DNA of 64,000 bases from Gigantopelta aegis (GCF_016097555.1 NC_054702.1:79589997-79653996); one strand, 5' to 3'. Shown: positions 31,516 through 43,416, counted from the first letter of the stretch. Translations and numbers: made by a program. The notes: a model not told the origin generated them from the sequence alone.

Positions 31516-32701
31516 ATGAAAGTGGTTATTTGTCATATGCTCGTGTTCCTGTTGGTCACCCAGCTAGTTCTCACTGAAGTGAAGATCAGCAGAATAAAGC
31601 TGTGGGGAGATCATCCATCTGTGGAGTTAACTATGGTGCCAGGCGACCAGCTGAGTTCACCAATAGTGGTGGTGTATCAAAATTCAACAGTTCATAACAA
31701 ATACTCTCCAACATTTCACAACAGTACTGAGTCAGTTTTTACCAACATCAGTATAGTACCAGACCTAAGGAAAATTGGTGCTGTGGCAGTATATAATGGT
31801 ACTGAGCCAAATATTACAGATGCAGTCCCGTTGTTGAAAGTGGCAGTTGTTTACGTATTCAATAATTCCCTTACGTTAATTCCTAATATGGCACAACTTT
31901 TGAACACAACTGTCTTAAAGGTTAATGCTATACCTAGTAAGGACCAGTTCCTATATTTGTGTAATGATGTCTTCATGCTGACAAACACAACTGATTGTTC
32001 GAATGGAACATCACCTGTCATTTCAACATCCATTTTACCGACAGGAATGCCGTCAACAGTAAATTCAAGTTCTACTGCAACCTCTGGAACCACTGCTTCA
32101 TCAGCAACTACAAAATTGCCAGTGGCAACCACTGCACATCCTACTTTACAAACTACCAGTGTACTAAAGCACACTACAGGACATTCTAGTGTAACATCTC
32201 CAGTCAGTGGTAGTTCTACTACAACACTACCAAGCAGTGGAAATTCTAGTATAACACCACTGAACAATGGAAGTTCTACTACAAACAGTACAACACCTCC
32301 AGTCAATGGTAGTTCTCCTACAACACTACCAAGCAGTGGAAGTCCTACTGCATCACCTCCAGTCAATGGTAGTTCTCCTACAACACTACCAAGCAGTGGA
32401 AGTCCTACTGCAACATCTCCAGTCACTGGTAGTTCTACTACAACACTACCAAGCAGTGTAACACCTCCAGTTAATGGTAGTTCTACTACAACACTACCAA
32501 GCAGTGGAAGTCCTAGTATAACACCACTGAACAATGGAAGTTCTACTGTAACACTGCCACACAATGGAAGCTCTACTACAACCCAACCAAAACCGACCAG
32601 CCCACGACCAAGTGTTACCTCTGTTAAGCCCTCTCCTCAGCCACTGATTAATGAGGTGAATCTTCTGCTTGCTGAGAAGAAATTCTTCATTGAACTTAAA
32701 G
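31516..32701 (+). CDS. Glycoprotein gene, coding exon 1 (signal peptide, mucin-like region)
   Basis: A single 1186-nt exon encodes the signal peptide, the N-glycosylated part and all mucin repeats. Donor AAAG|GTATGT at 32702. The repeat section (about 32200-32580) uses units of roughly 66 and 33 bp, so repeat number may vary between individuals. Confidence 0.9.
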
Positions 32702-35700
32702 GTATGTTTTCTTCTACACATGTAATTTGTTTTTTTTTTACATCTAACTCAAACTCAAACATTCCAGCCAGTTCTCCACAACTGGCAACAAAGGCTGTGG
32801 TATGTACTATGTTGTGGGATGGTGCATATAAAAGATCCTTTGCTGCGAATCAAAAAAAGTAGCCCATGAAATGGCAACAGCAGGTTTCTTCTCTCAATAT
32901 CTGTGTGGTCCTTAACCATATGTCTGATGCCATATAACAATAAATAAAATGTGTTGAGTGCATCGTTAAATAAAACATTTCCTTCCTTCTTTGGGGCATC
33001 CAGCACTAAATTTGGTTTTGGAATGAGTATATAATTATTTTTTTTGTCTCACAAAAGAAATACATGTCATTGTTCAGAAACATATCCTGTTAAACCACAA
33101 TAGTAATATATATTTCTCACTGTCGATATGTCTATTTTTTGCTTTTGGCTTTGTTATTTCAGGTTTATCTGGAGATGTTCAGAATCTGTCAGTTGTTGTG
33201 TTTGATGGAGAAGTAGGCACATGTTTAACTCATATTAAAATGAATAATACCATTTCATCAGATGCCAATGGATTTGGAGTTTTTCCTGTAGATGATGTGA
33301 GTATTTGCATGGGGTTCAGTGCATCAGCTGCTGGACAATCAAGCTGATGACAGTGGTTCAAATCCTGTCAAAGCTGGCTCATACTTTCATTCATCTTTCT
33401 CAACTATCACCATCTGCCTATCATTCTCATTATCTTAATATAAAAAAACTTTTCAATAAAGCTGGTCTGACCCACAGTACTAACTAAAGACCCGATTGTA
33501 GAGAAGTATACCATAGTAGATGGTTACAAGTGCCTCTTAACAATTCCAGAAGTATACTGAGGTACCACAATATCGTGGTACTTAACTATTTGGAAGAAAT
33601 AAAGAAATGTGCTAACATATATGAAGGTAAATATACTTGGGTTGCAATTTTTGCTATGTCTGCATCATATTCATGCCATTGTGTTGACAAATAAATGCAG
33701 TTCTGATATTAAAACAGTTGATGGAAGTACACGATAGCACTGGCTTCTGTTCAAGGGAGGTTACCACGATATCGCGATAAATCGCAAACGTTACAATACA
33801 GTAGACTGCACAGGTCAAAAATGACTCTTTTTATACACGCATTTGTAGTAATGTCTAAAGTACTGTTGGAAATAGAATAAAACAGATTTTCGTCGATTAT
33901 TTCTTACATATTAAACAGACAAGTAAATATTTTGTAAATATCTATTTAATGATAGTCTAGATACCTAATTTAGCATTTACTTGTTTTGGCTCAGATTGAT
34001 TTACAAGGTGGTGTTTACTCTTAAAATTGAAATGAAGATGTCAGTGAACAGGTGATTTGTGCATTTTGTTGGAACAGACTGTCACAAATTTTGGTCAATG
34101 TGTCAATTTCATTGCTGTTACAGTATGTGAGGGACTGTTTCTGATGACAGTTTACCCCTATTCCTCTCCAAAACAAAATATTTGTAGACATTTATAAGTA
34201 ACTTTTGAGCAAAACTGTCAAGAACCATTTTAACTTTGTGATCTACTATACTGGTATTAAAGGTGCTATCTTAAAGTTGCATAATGACAGCTATTGCAAA
34301 TCATGTTTTTATTAAATTTAGTTTTTAACATTTAAAAACTTCACCTTTAACTATATGCCCATAAATTATTATAGGAAATAATTTTACTACTACTAGTAGA
34401 AAATACATTTCATTGGAGAATCTTTATCACAAACAGATGCTCACATATAACTATGATATAGCACCTTTAAGTGGTTGCAAGATTGTGTAAATTTCTAATG
34501 TACTTATATTGAATTTATATTCACTAAATATGCTGGTCATAATTAATAATTTATGCTGCAATTCAAAATAATCAGTTAACGTGCAGTTTTAAATTAAAAG
34601 TTTGTTTAAGGGTAAATAAAATTGACACATGTGTTATAGTCTGTTCCAATAAAGGTCACAGATCTCCTGTTTACTGACATCTTTATTTCAATTTCAAGAG
34701 TAAACACCACCTTGTACATTAATGAGAGCCAAAACAAGTAAATGTTAAATTAGGTAGAGTATCATTAAATAGGTATTTACAAAATATTTACATGTCAGTT
34801 TAATATGAAAGAAATAATTGACAAAAATATTTTTTATTCTATTTCCGGCAGTACTTTAATAAACAAACTTCAACACAAGAAAAGTCAACTTAAAACATTT
34901 CGTTTTTCAATTGTAGTAACATATTTACATTTTCCAATGGAAAAGTCGGTAATAATAATTATTATTCTTATGCAAGACAGTGTGGGCATTTTTTAAATTG
35001 TTCATCACATTAGTAAAATTCAACAGTTATATAATCAATATTTATTGAGTGAAACCAAGAATAGAACATATTAAAAATTGTGTTTTGTTTAAATTGCCAA
35101 TAAATATAGCCATGGCTCTTAAATGTTTCCATACTTTTCTAGAGGTAGCTGTATGCGTGTATGGTAAGTATTGGGGTTATTTATAAGCATGGGGGTGTAG
35201 TTTAGCACGTGCCACTATATAGGGGGCGTTGCACATGCTAAACTACAAAAATGTAAATGTCATGAGCAAGGAGTATAACTACTGAACACTCTCCAAAGTG
35301 GTCAAACTGAGCCCACAGCTAAAAGCTGATGGGATATAGCAGGAATGTGTTTTGGATAACCACAAGAGACAAGCACATGCCACTGTTGCAGATGCAAGGT
35401 CTGGGATGTGGAGGTAGACCACAAAAGAAGTTAAAATTTTGACTAACAGAGTTTTTAATGACTGAAAATACATATTAAATCCAATATTTTGTTTATAATA
35501 TCAGTACAGATCTGTATATTTAGTGTGTTTCTGATCATTCTAATGTTTGTATTTCTCAAAGTCCATTTTATTTCCTGAAATATATATTTTCATACTTACA
35601 TAATTATTGTGGGCTTAAATCCAGTTTGGTCATTAGGCCAAATAGAAACACAGCTGAGAGTAGTATACAGAAACTGATATTCTAATCAGTTAAATATATT

Positions 35701-38700
35701 AACAGGGCTAGCTCTTTCACTCACCAAATTCGCCAATTGCAAATTTTAGGGACAATTGGCAAATTTTATTTTAATTTGGCAAACAAATTTCAAGCAATAA
35801 TTGGTATTTTATTGAAAAATAACTGTGGTTTTGCATGTTTAAAGATAATTTGGCGAAATGTTTTGCTCATCCAGAGCTAGCCCTGATTAAATATGTTATT
35901 TTAATCATCAAAAGGTCTTAAATGTTACAATGGCAGTCCCTTTAACCCATTACATGCATCAGGATATAAAGAACTATGTTCATTGTGCAGTTAGTTAAGT
36001 GGGGGTATTTTGTAAATGTTCTTTGTGTATTTAATACCTATTCAGTGTTCACCATCTATTTGCTGACTAATTTATAGAGGAAAATTACCTTTTTTTACAA
36101 AAACTCTGAAAGCTTTGTAGGTCTTGAAAAGTAAGGTGGTGTGTGTTGTAAGTTTTGCTTTAAAAGGAACACGGAGAGGAACTAACTTTTATTCTTTTTT
36201 CACTCAGGCTGTTGTGAAGACGAAGAATGCTTATGTTGTTGCCCTGTTTGATACGACCAACTGGGACAAATCGCCTGTGGGTTGTACGATAGCACTGAAT
36301 GTATCTGGTCTGAAGGATGTCCTTATTATCAGCAAGCACATGGATATTCTTAGTTCGCAAGTTTTGGGAGCATTTGCCAGGGACAAGCCAAGGCACTTGA
36401 TGATTGTTGATCCAGAGTGAGTGGTCATTTAGAATACCCAAAGATTTTCTTTGTATATTCCATTATTACAGTCTCTTAGCTGATGTTAGTCTTTATGATT
36501 CTATTCTTCAAAGTTTTAAGTGGTTAATAAATACCTTTTCGTAACTGCAGAATGTTTTTAGTGGGGGTCTTTTTTTTTCTTTTTCTTTTTTGTATTTTGA
36601 GTGTGAGTGCGAATAATGTTAACATGCTCATATACCACTAGAGTTTCGAGCATGTCCGTCCCGGGGCCTGTCTCTGGATAGCCAGTGACTTGCTCTGGGA
36701 CAGAACAAAATTAAGGGGATAATTTTGAAATTTACATCCAAAAATTAAATAGTGGGCCTTTAAAATTTTGATGCGCATCTCTAATTAATATAATTAATAA
36801 AGAAAATTCTACTCATTAAATTTGGTCGCTAGATTAGATCAGGCGGTCAAAAAGAAATTAGATAGATAAATAAATAACACACCTGATTTGGGAGGGGTGT
36901 GTGAAAATGGACAGAATTTTGAAAATAGCAATTAGTAAAAGAAATTAGTAGGATTAAAATTAGAAAGAAAAAAGTTACAAGCCAAAAATAATTGAATTGA
37001 CTGCTCAGCCGAATATTTATATAATTTGGAGCATTTTAGAAGGACAGTCCAAAAATAAATAAGAGATAGAGAGAGGATCGGGTTATTTAATAATATTTTT
37101 TTAAGAAGAAGTAATTTCGACATAAAATTTTGAACGAAGGTCTAAAAGTTTAAAGTCCGATCTATATGGTCCGGGCCAGAGGGGTTGGGTAAGTTTGAGG
37201 TGGGTGGAATTTGGAATACGAATTTAGTAGTTAGGTCAAAGACCAAAGACCAAAATGTGTTACAAAAATTTAAGTCCAAACAGTAAAATTAGAGTGCTCG
37301 ACTGAAAAGGTTTTAAGGTGATTTGAGTAATTTAGACGGGCTGCCAAAATAAACTGCGTCAGACTGTTTACAAAAAAAAAAAAAAAAAAGTTTTTAAAGT
37401 CCAACTAAGTCCTAAAAAGAAAGTACATGTCCTAGGAGAGGGTGCGCAGCAGAACTCATGGCGAGTTGATGGGATGATCGGCTCGGAACTTCGGGAAGAA
37501 GTGAGGTATGTCGATGTAGCACTCTCCATGAAGTATTGCTGAGTAGTCTTCCAGAAGTATCAGCTTGATAATCCGATGGACGATTGGATTATCCATGTCT
37601 GATTTCAGCAAGCCTTGCCGGTACATCCCGTTCCGCTCTGACATCAGGTAGTAGGTGCGATTTGCCTCGACATACTGGAATTGGTACCGCCCTTGACCAG
37701 TTGATGTTGGTCTCTAGCTCTTGGTGACGAAGGGGCCTGGCAGTGAACTCCCCCTTCACACAGTTGCGGTACCGTCCAGGAAGCTTGTTGCATGCGATCT
37801 GCCAAGTCGTGGGCTGTGTGTCGGACAAGTCCTGGACCGACATCTTCCTCTTCTTGGCTTCACGCTCTGCAACCGCTGTCGCAACAACTCATGGAGATGC
37901 TGGTGGATTGGTTGGTGCGAACAACACTTTTCATCAGTGTTGGTGCTGCAGGCGGAGGGGCCGCCACTGCCAGTTTAGCCCACAGCTTTGGCTCCCCGTT
38001 TGCCACTCCTGGCATCTGCTGCTTCCAAGTAGTGGGGGGTGGCGACGCAGAAGGGGCCGCTGGCTGCAGTTCAGCTGCCGGGTTTGGCTCCCCCCTGAAC
38101 TGCCCATGCCGGTGTCTTCTGTGAAGTATTTTGAGGGGTGCTTTTTATTATAATTTAACTGGTATATTTTGGTATAAATATGTTATTGATTAGATTAATA
38201 TTAATACAAGTTGTAGTTAATAAGATACATATTTGGTTTTTGGTTATCAAAATAATTTAAATTTATGATTGAAGAGTGATTTAGATTTTGTATGCTAATA
38301 CTACTTTTTCATGTAGTTTAATAGTCTTACCGGTATATAAATTTTGTCAACTTTAATGTAAACTTAACTGACTTTATTTAACTAGAGTAGTCATTTACAA
38401 AGAAAATATGTACAGTGAAATTATGACCCTCTAGAAACTGGATCCTGTCTAAATGAGATAAATATTAGGTCCCTGACGTGATCCGGTTTTTACCATAGTT
38501 TGACACCCAATAGCCGATGTATTTTTCGTGCTGGGGTGTCATTAAACATTAATTCATTCATTGATCTGGTTTAGACAGGTTTCACTGTATTTATATGTTA
38601 AATAATGTACATGTTACAATAAATATAACTTTCTTTTTTAAAAAAGAACAATTTCTGGCACTGGCCAGAATTACAGCATCAGCAGGTGTGCACCGTGGGT

Positions 38701-41700
38701 GATGGATTCCAGTGCGTTTATTCTCTCACATCCCACCAGGCATGGAGAAAACGAGTGTAAGACAGACTTTGGCAAGAAGATTCAGCTGAAGCTGACTGAC
38801 GCCAGGTGTAAAGATTTCAAAGACTCTGGAGCCAAGCAACAGTTTTTAGACATGCTGGTGTACAAGATGGCCGACTTCTGTAGCTGTGGAATATCTCCAC
38901 TGCTTTTCAAGTGTGAGTAGACTAGTGTTTTCAGTCAAGTGTAGTTGATACAACGTACAATGTATGTAAATGACACTGACTTAGCCGCCCCCCCCCCCCC
39001 CCCCCCCCCCTTTTCCCCTGTCTTAGACACATCCAATGGGGAAGGGGGCGGAACGTAGCCCAGTTGTAAAGTGTTTGCTTGATACAAGGTCGGTCTGGGA
39101 TCGATCCCCGTTGGTGGGCCCATTGGGTATTTCTTGCTCTAGCCAGTGCATCACAACTGGTATATCAAAGGCCGTGGTATGTGTTATCCTGTCTGTGGGA
39201 TGGTGCATGTAAAAAGATCCCTTGCTGCTAATCGAAAAAGAGTAGCCCATGAAGTGGATGTGTGTACGATTATCTCATCTGCTAAAACTGCTTATGTCAT
39301 TGTTATTTCAAATGCCATAATTCTCAAAAATACATTTTTCACAATATCCCAAACGCTGTTCTCAGTAAGGTCTCCACTAGTACTCAAGTACTTGGAAATG
39401 GGCCGAGTCTAGCAAGACTGGAGTCCATTCACAGGACTCCAGTACCCATGTAAGAAGAGCACTCTCATTTAATTATATTTTTACGTCATTTTGCCATAAT
39501 ACTTGCCGACGGTTATATGGAGAGAAAACTTGGCCAAAGGGTGGGCGGGTAGGTGTATTTTTACAGGTAACAGCTTTACCACTTTTCAGTCTTAACAATT
39601 TTACAAAATTATACGACAAAACATCTTTATTTTTACTGATAAAGAATGCTTTTATAAAACTTGTTAAGTCCATGTGGTATCAAATTTATATAAATGATAT
39701 TGCAGGTTTCAAACTATTATAACTTCATTTTATATAACACTGGTTTATAAGATAATTTAATCTATTTTTCAATATCAGTGTTCATGTTAACTTGTACTGT
39801 ATATTAAACAAGCAATTTAGGTAGTTATCTCTACATGTATTTCACCCAATTTTGGACTTAACAACAAGTTGCTCTCATTTTGACTGCCCAATCTATTATA
39901 GTTATAATAAACTGGATTAATATTGTGACATTGGATTTTTGTGAATAGACAACATTATGCATGTCCACCAAGTTTCACTGACCTACAACTTAAAAAAGTT
40001 TGTGAGAAACTGATCAAAATGTGGAAATGTAATGCAAAATGTGAACACAAAAGTTGATGCCATCGTAAATACAATGTATAATACCAATTTCTCCCATCCC
40101 TAGCAATGCAAGGTAGGCATATTCCATGACATCAGCCCATGCACAATAAATTGGTCTTGTATGACCCCGTGACTTCTGTTGTTTGAGCTAATATTAACAT
40201 TGGCTGACGTCATGTAAACGGCAAAATAATGCAAGAAATGCTTTTTACATTTCATAAAAACAAGGAATCCTGTTGTCATAATGAAATTATACTATCAAGT
40301 ATAAACCATTTTTGGGTATGATCTTTTCAATGGTTATGATTATTTTATTGTGATAAATGCTTGTTTTTCATCTACTGGATGGGAGAAAAATAATCCTCCA
40401 TTATGTATCCATGTGGGACAAGTCTATTCCACCCTCGGGTACATAATATGACGTCAGGGACTCTGCAAGCCTCATCCCTAACAACGCATTATGTACCCTC
40501 GTATGGAATAGCCCTGTCCCATTTGAAGGATTCTTTTAATCTTGCCTTTCTAGTACATAATGCAGGGCTAGCTCTGGGTGAGCAAAACATTTTGTCTAAT
40601 TGTCTAATAAACTTCAAAAATTGCACAAATCAACTTTTATTTTCTAAAAAAAATCCATTATTACATGAAATATTTTCGCCGAATTAAAATAAAATTCGCC
40701 ATCTGCTTTCAAAATTCGCAATTGGTGAATTTGGCGAGTGCCAGAGCTAGCCCTGTTAAATGGCCAGACAAAAATGGCTGAGGTGTCACTATAGAACCAT
40801 TGCTCCCTCCAGCTAAACCAGTTAATCAGTCAACCATTTGACTTCACTTTTCGCAGGCTGCTATTTCATCAAGTTTTTTTCTTTTTCAGTACAAAAGTAC
40901 CACTGTGGAAGTTTAATCTTTGAAGCATTTCTTGAGGCAGTAAATAGTACTCTGGCAAACAAGATGTTTATTTCTTACAATAACTTCATCCAGTCCACTC
41001 AAAGTCTGACCATTGGCAATAAGACATACAAGGTTGACACCACGTGCAACAATGACTGTTTGACAGCTGCAGGTGGAAAACAAGGTGATCTAGCACATAC
41101 GATTATAAGCTGGTTGTAATTATGAACAATTAATAGGAATTATTTTTTAAAGCTGATTTGAAATTAACTCATTTAGTGTACCATACCTAACATTAATATG
41201 TCTTTAACTTGTATTATCATAAATAACCAATGTGTTCTAACCAACAGGTGTTTAAGAGGGTGTAATAGCTATGGCTTATTAAAGTGGGGTTTTTTTTATC
41301 TCTTCTTGTAATGAAAAGATGTATAGCGAATTGTGGATATTGTGTTTCAGGAAATATCAAACAGACCATTGCCGTGGTGATGTCATGTCTTGCCGTGTTC
41401 CTCATCATCGTGGTGGTGGTTGTCATCTACTTGAAGAAGAAACGGAGAGGAGTCCTGTAAGTGCTTCTTGTGGTTACGAACATCAGAAATATTTGCAATG
41501 ATAAAAAATATGGAATTTTGTGTCAGAAAATTTATTTTAGTTGTTTAAAATTCCCATTTAAAATATAAATTTATTTAATGATTATCTAGCACAACAAATT
41601 CAAAAAGATCTTTTTATTGCTTTTACCGAACATTGTAATTTAGACATCAAAAAAATATGGAAAGCATAGTAAAGATACCCATATACAACAAAGTTAACAC

Positions 41701-42018
41701 AGACATTGTATTTTTAGAATTAAGTAACAAAAAGAAATTCAATTACGCTAAAAGGTTGTTTTTATAATTTTTTAAGATGTATGAATTCTTCAAGAGAGAA
41801 GAATTTTTTTTTTAAACTTCCTTGTTAAGCAAATCTCTGAAAAACAAACTGCATGTTTTTAATAACTTATTTGTCTTGTTTATTTCAGACAATTCCGAAT
41901 GACACGCTTGGATGAAGATGACGATGACCTTATGAACCCGGAAATGGATGATTTTGTTGGCAGTGGTCAAGATGCAAGTTTTGAAAACAGGCTGTACAGT
42001 CATTTCAATAGAAAATAA
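31516..42018 (+). CDS. Unrecognised mucin-like type I membrane glycoprotein, 741 aa, 7 coding exons
   Basis: I do not recognise this protein. ATG 31516 is the first after an in-frame stop at 31504. All seven GT-AG junctions keep phase, giving 741 aa. Residues 1-21 form a signal peptide (MKVVICHMLVFLLVTQLVLT). Residues 22-175 have many N-glycosylation sites (QNST, HNST, TNIS, NITD). Residues 180-380 are Ser/Thr/Pro-rich with repeats of TTLPSSGSP and PVNGSSPTT, a mucin-like stalk. Residues 395-660 are a folded part with about ten cysteines and further N-X-S/T sites. Around 668-691 lies one membrane helix (VVMSCLAVFLIIVVVVVIYL) with stop-transfer KKKRR, then a short tail with LDEDDDDLMNPEMDDF. 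The likely site is the cell surface or an endosome/lysosome membrane; LAMP-like proteins share the layout, but I see no LAMP motif. Introns hold SINEs and foldback elements. Confidence 0.88.
32767..32992 (+). mobile_element. SINE, family A, 5'-truncated
   Basis: Plus strand: CACAACTGG..AAAGGCTGTGGTATGTAC, GGATGGTGCATATAAAAGAT, GGTCCTTAACCATATGTCTG and tail AAATAAAACATTTCC. In intron 1 of the glycoprotein gene. Confidence 0.85.
33163..33296 (+). CDS. Glycoprotein gene, coding exon 2
   Basis: Encodes LSGDVQNLSVVVFDGEVGTC, then MNNTISSDANGFGVFPVDD. Acceptor TTATTTCAG, donor GAT|GTGAGT. Confidence 0.88.
33855..34866. mobile_element. Foldback element with arms of about 250 bp
   Basis: The left arm (33855-34111) and right arm (34621-34866) are inverted copies. 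They share AAAGTACTG..GGAAATAGAATA, TAGCATTTACTTGTTTTGGC / CAAAACAAGTAAATG and ACAAGGTGGTGTTTACTCTT / AAGAGTAAACACCACCTTGT. The centre is about 510 bp and has no coding region. Intron 2 of the glycoprotein gene. Confidence 0.85.
34257..34471. mobile_element. Small element nested in the foldback loop
   Basis: TTAAAGGTGCTAT and ATAGCACCTTTAA are exact inverted ends about 215 bp apart, inside the loop of the larger foldback. Confidence 0.55.
35703..35885 (+). mobile_element. MITE with CAGGGCTAGCTCT ends, copy 1
   Basis: CAGGGCTAGCTCT at the left, CAGAGCTAGCCCTG at the right; ATTAA flanks both sides. The interior matches the copy at 40563-40755 in reverse. hAT-like ends. Intron 2 of the glycoprotein gene. 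Confidence 0.8.
36208..36416 (+). CDS. Glycoprotein gene, coding exon 3
   Basis: Encodes AVVKTKNAYVVALFDTTNWD, then VGCTIALNVSGLKDVLIISK, ending VDPE across the junction. Acceptor TTTCACTCAG, donor CAGA|GTGAGT. Confidence 0.88.
36600..37440 (-). repeat. Unclassified repeat-like stretch
   Basis: An A/G-rich stretch on the plus strand with GTTTCGAGCATGTCCGTCCC and GATAGCCAGTGACTTGCTCT near 36650-36700, a sequence type I have seen widely in mollusc genomes. It runs without a break into the GC-rich block 37440-38130; the two may be one insertion. Confidence 0.4.
37440..38130 (-). other. GC-rich insert with broken coding-like sequence, unclassified
   Basis: This block is clearly richer in G and C than its neighbours and reads on the minus strand as scattered coding-like pieces, such as TTWQIACNKLPGRYRNCVKG and LILLEDYSAILHGECYIDIP. 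It lies in intron 3 of the glycoprotein gene, in the opposite direction. It is most likely an old mobile or virus-like element; the class cannot be told by eye. It looks broken. Confidence 0.4.
38413..38587. mobile_element. pogo-type MITE with a SINE tail inside
   Basis: CAGTGAAA at the left and GGTTTCACTG at the right, each with TA outside. Between them, about 38494-38565 is a family C SINE tail (TTTGACACCCAATAGCCGAT, TGGGGTGTCATTAAACATT). Confidence 0.55.
38647..38912 (+). CDS. Glycoprotein gene, coding exon 4
   Basis: Encodes TISGTGQNYSISRCAPWVMD, then KIQLKLTDARCKDF and MADFCSCGISPLLFK; six cysteines. Acceptor TTTTTTAAAAAAG, donor AAGT|GTGAGT. Phase joins exons 3 and 5. Confidence 0.85.
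39047..39260 (+). mobile_element. SINE, family A, with tRNA-like head, 3'-truncated
   Basis: Head ACGTAGCCCAGTTGTAAAGT (A box) and GGGATCGATCC (B box), then body to GAGTAGCCCATGAAGTGG. The tail is missing. Intron 4 of the glycoprotein gene. Confidence 0.88.
40412..40520. repeat. Hairpin, arms about 35 bp
   Basis: GGGACAAGTCTATTCCACCC and GGGTACATAAT at the left meet ATTATGTACCC and TGGAATAGCCCTGTCCC at the right. Probably the end of a foldback element. Confidence 0.7.
40563..40755 (-). mobile_element. MITE with CAGGGCTAGCTCT ends, copy 2
   Basis: An inverted copy of the element at 35703-35885; the ends are identical and the interior shares the AAATTCRCCAATTGC and TTTTATTTTAATT blocks. Intron 4 of the glycoprotein gene. 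Confidence 0.8.
40890..41084 (+). CDS. Glycoprotein gene, coding exon 5
   Basis: Encodes QKYHCGSLIFEAFLEAVNST, then FIQSTQSLTIGNKTYKVDTT and CNNDC. Acceptor CTTTTTCAG, donor CAAG|GTGATC. Confidence 0.88.
41351..41456 (+). CDS. Glycoprotein gene, coding exon 6 (membrane helix)
   Basis: Encodes NIKQTIAVVMSCLAVFLIIV, then VVVVIYLKKKRRGV. Acceptor GTGTTTCAG, donor TCCT|GTAAGT. Confidence 0.92.
41889..42018 (+). CDS. Glycoprotein gene, coding exon 7 (cytoplasmic tail, stop)
   Basis: Encodes QFRMTRLDEDDDDLMNPEMD, then FVGSGQDASFENRLYSHFNR and K; TAA at 42016-42018. Acceptor TTATTTCAG. Confidence 0.92.
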
Positions 42019-42090
42019 AAAATGTCTCCCATTCCATACTGTTAGCCAATATGAATCAAAACTATATGCAAATCTAACTTGATTGTGTAT

Positions 42091-42158
42091 AATAAAAAAA
42101 AAACCCATGTTATGCTAGTATTGTATAAAGTGCAAATGTTAGGTTTATTTGAAATAAA
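42091..42158 (+). terminator. Poly(A) signals after the glycoprotein gene
   Basis: AATAAA at 42091 and again at 42153, 73 and 135 bp past the stop codon. Either could end a short 3' UTR. Confidence 0.5.
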
Positions 42159-42212
42159 TACTGTTAAGACAATGTTTAAAACAGGTTTTTAAAACATTTA
42201 ATGTACATATTG

Positions 42213-42551
42213 CAGGGCTAAAAGATTATAGTAGCCCCAATCCTATGGCTAGTGATATTCAATGTCGGGCTAGTAAATAACTACTATTGCCATGCCCGAC
42301 GGCTAGTGAAAATGTTACAGTTATGTCTATTTTGTAAATATTAATATCCTGCCCCAACCCCAACCCCCAAGTGTTAGTGTTTTTAAGCTTTATCTGCCTC
42401 TTTAGGTGACATATCTGATTATTACTATTATTTAGTAAACTTTTATTAACTTATAGTAAAGTAGGGCTAGTGCATTTTTAATCGTGGCTAGTAAATTTTT
42501 GAAATGACTAATCCTATGACTAGTGGATTTTTAAAAATTCTAGAAGCCTTG
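42213..42551. mobile_element. MITE with CTAGTGG motifs, hAT-like ends
   Basis: CAGGGCTAAAAGA at the left and TCTAGAAGCCTTG at the right are imperfect inverted ends. GGCTAGT/ACTAGCC motifs repeat inside (42250, 42271, 42300, 42466, 42486). Confidence 0.5.
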
Positions 42552-43324
42552 ATATTGAAATGTTGATACTGGCATACAGCCCCATTAATTGAAAATCTGA
42601 GGTCTTTCCGAAAAATTGTTACCATCTATTTGTTGCTTTGAGTTGTTTGTACATAGTTTGATAGATGTCCTGGCATTTGCCAAGTATTTTACAATGACTT
42701 ATTGTTTCAAGCAAACAAGATCTTTAAGAAAATTGTTTCCTTTAGACTTAGACAAAGTATTGTTAACAATTTTGTAATAATTAATGTGCTTAATAAATAA
42801 TATCAACAGTTGTTTCAAACATTATAGTAAAACATCCAGGGCTAGTTGTTCAAACATTAGTTAACTTAATCGGTGTTAAACAGAAATGTTCAAACCCAAG
42901 GACTAAATGAATATAAATAATACCCAGTAACTGAAAACATAATATTGAAACTTGATTTAGAACAGCCAAATGTATGATACCTTGATTGTTCTCAATCAAG
43001 TTTCAATATTAGATACTGTATCTCTACATAATCAAATGTAACATTTATTTTGCATTTGTGCGAAAATAATTAAAAGGAAAATAATAGACAAACCCAGGGT
43101 TAATTTAACAATGCTTTGAACAACTGGGCCCGAGACCTTATTCCATCCAATGCATTGCGCACATTGTTACTTGTCTTGTTGAGTTTCCACTCACTTGTAC
43201 AGGGCTTGAACTTAACGACGGCAGTTACCATAGGAGGACTCAAAATTGCTTTTGATGGGCCATTTCACCCACAGCAGTTTAAAAACAAATTGCTATGGGT
43301 TACAATTTCTTAAGTTTGAGCCTT

Positions 43325-43355
43325 GTGTGTGTGTGTATATATGTATGTGTATATG

Positions 43356-43416
<61 letters not shown>

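Noticed and set aside
31851-32564. 237-codon minus-strand frame rich in Val, Gly and Leu
   Set aside because: Shadow of the mucin repeats in exon 1 of the glycoprotein gene.
37721-38153. Plus-strand frames of 85-136 codons in the GC-rich block
   Set aside because: GC-rich DNA has few stops by chance; the minus strand reads more like protein. No gene called.
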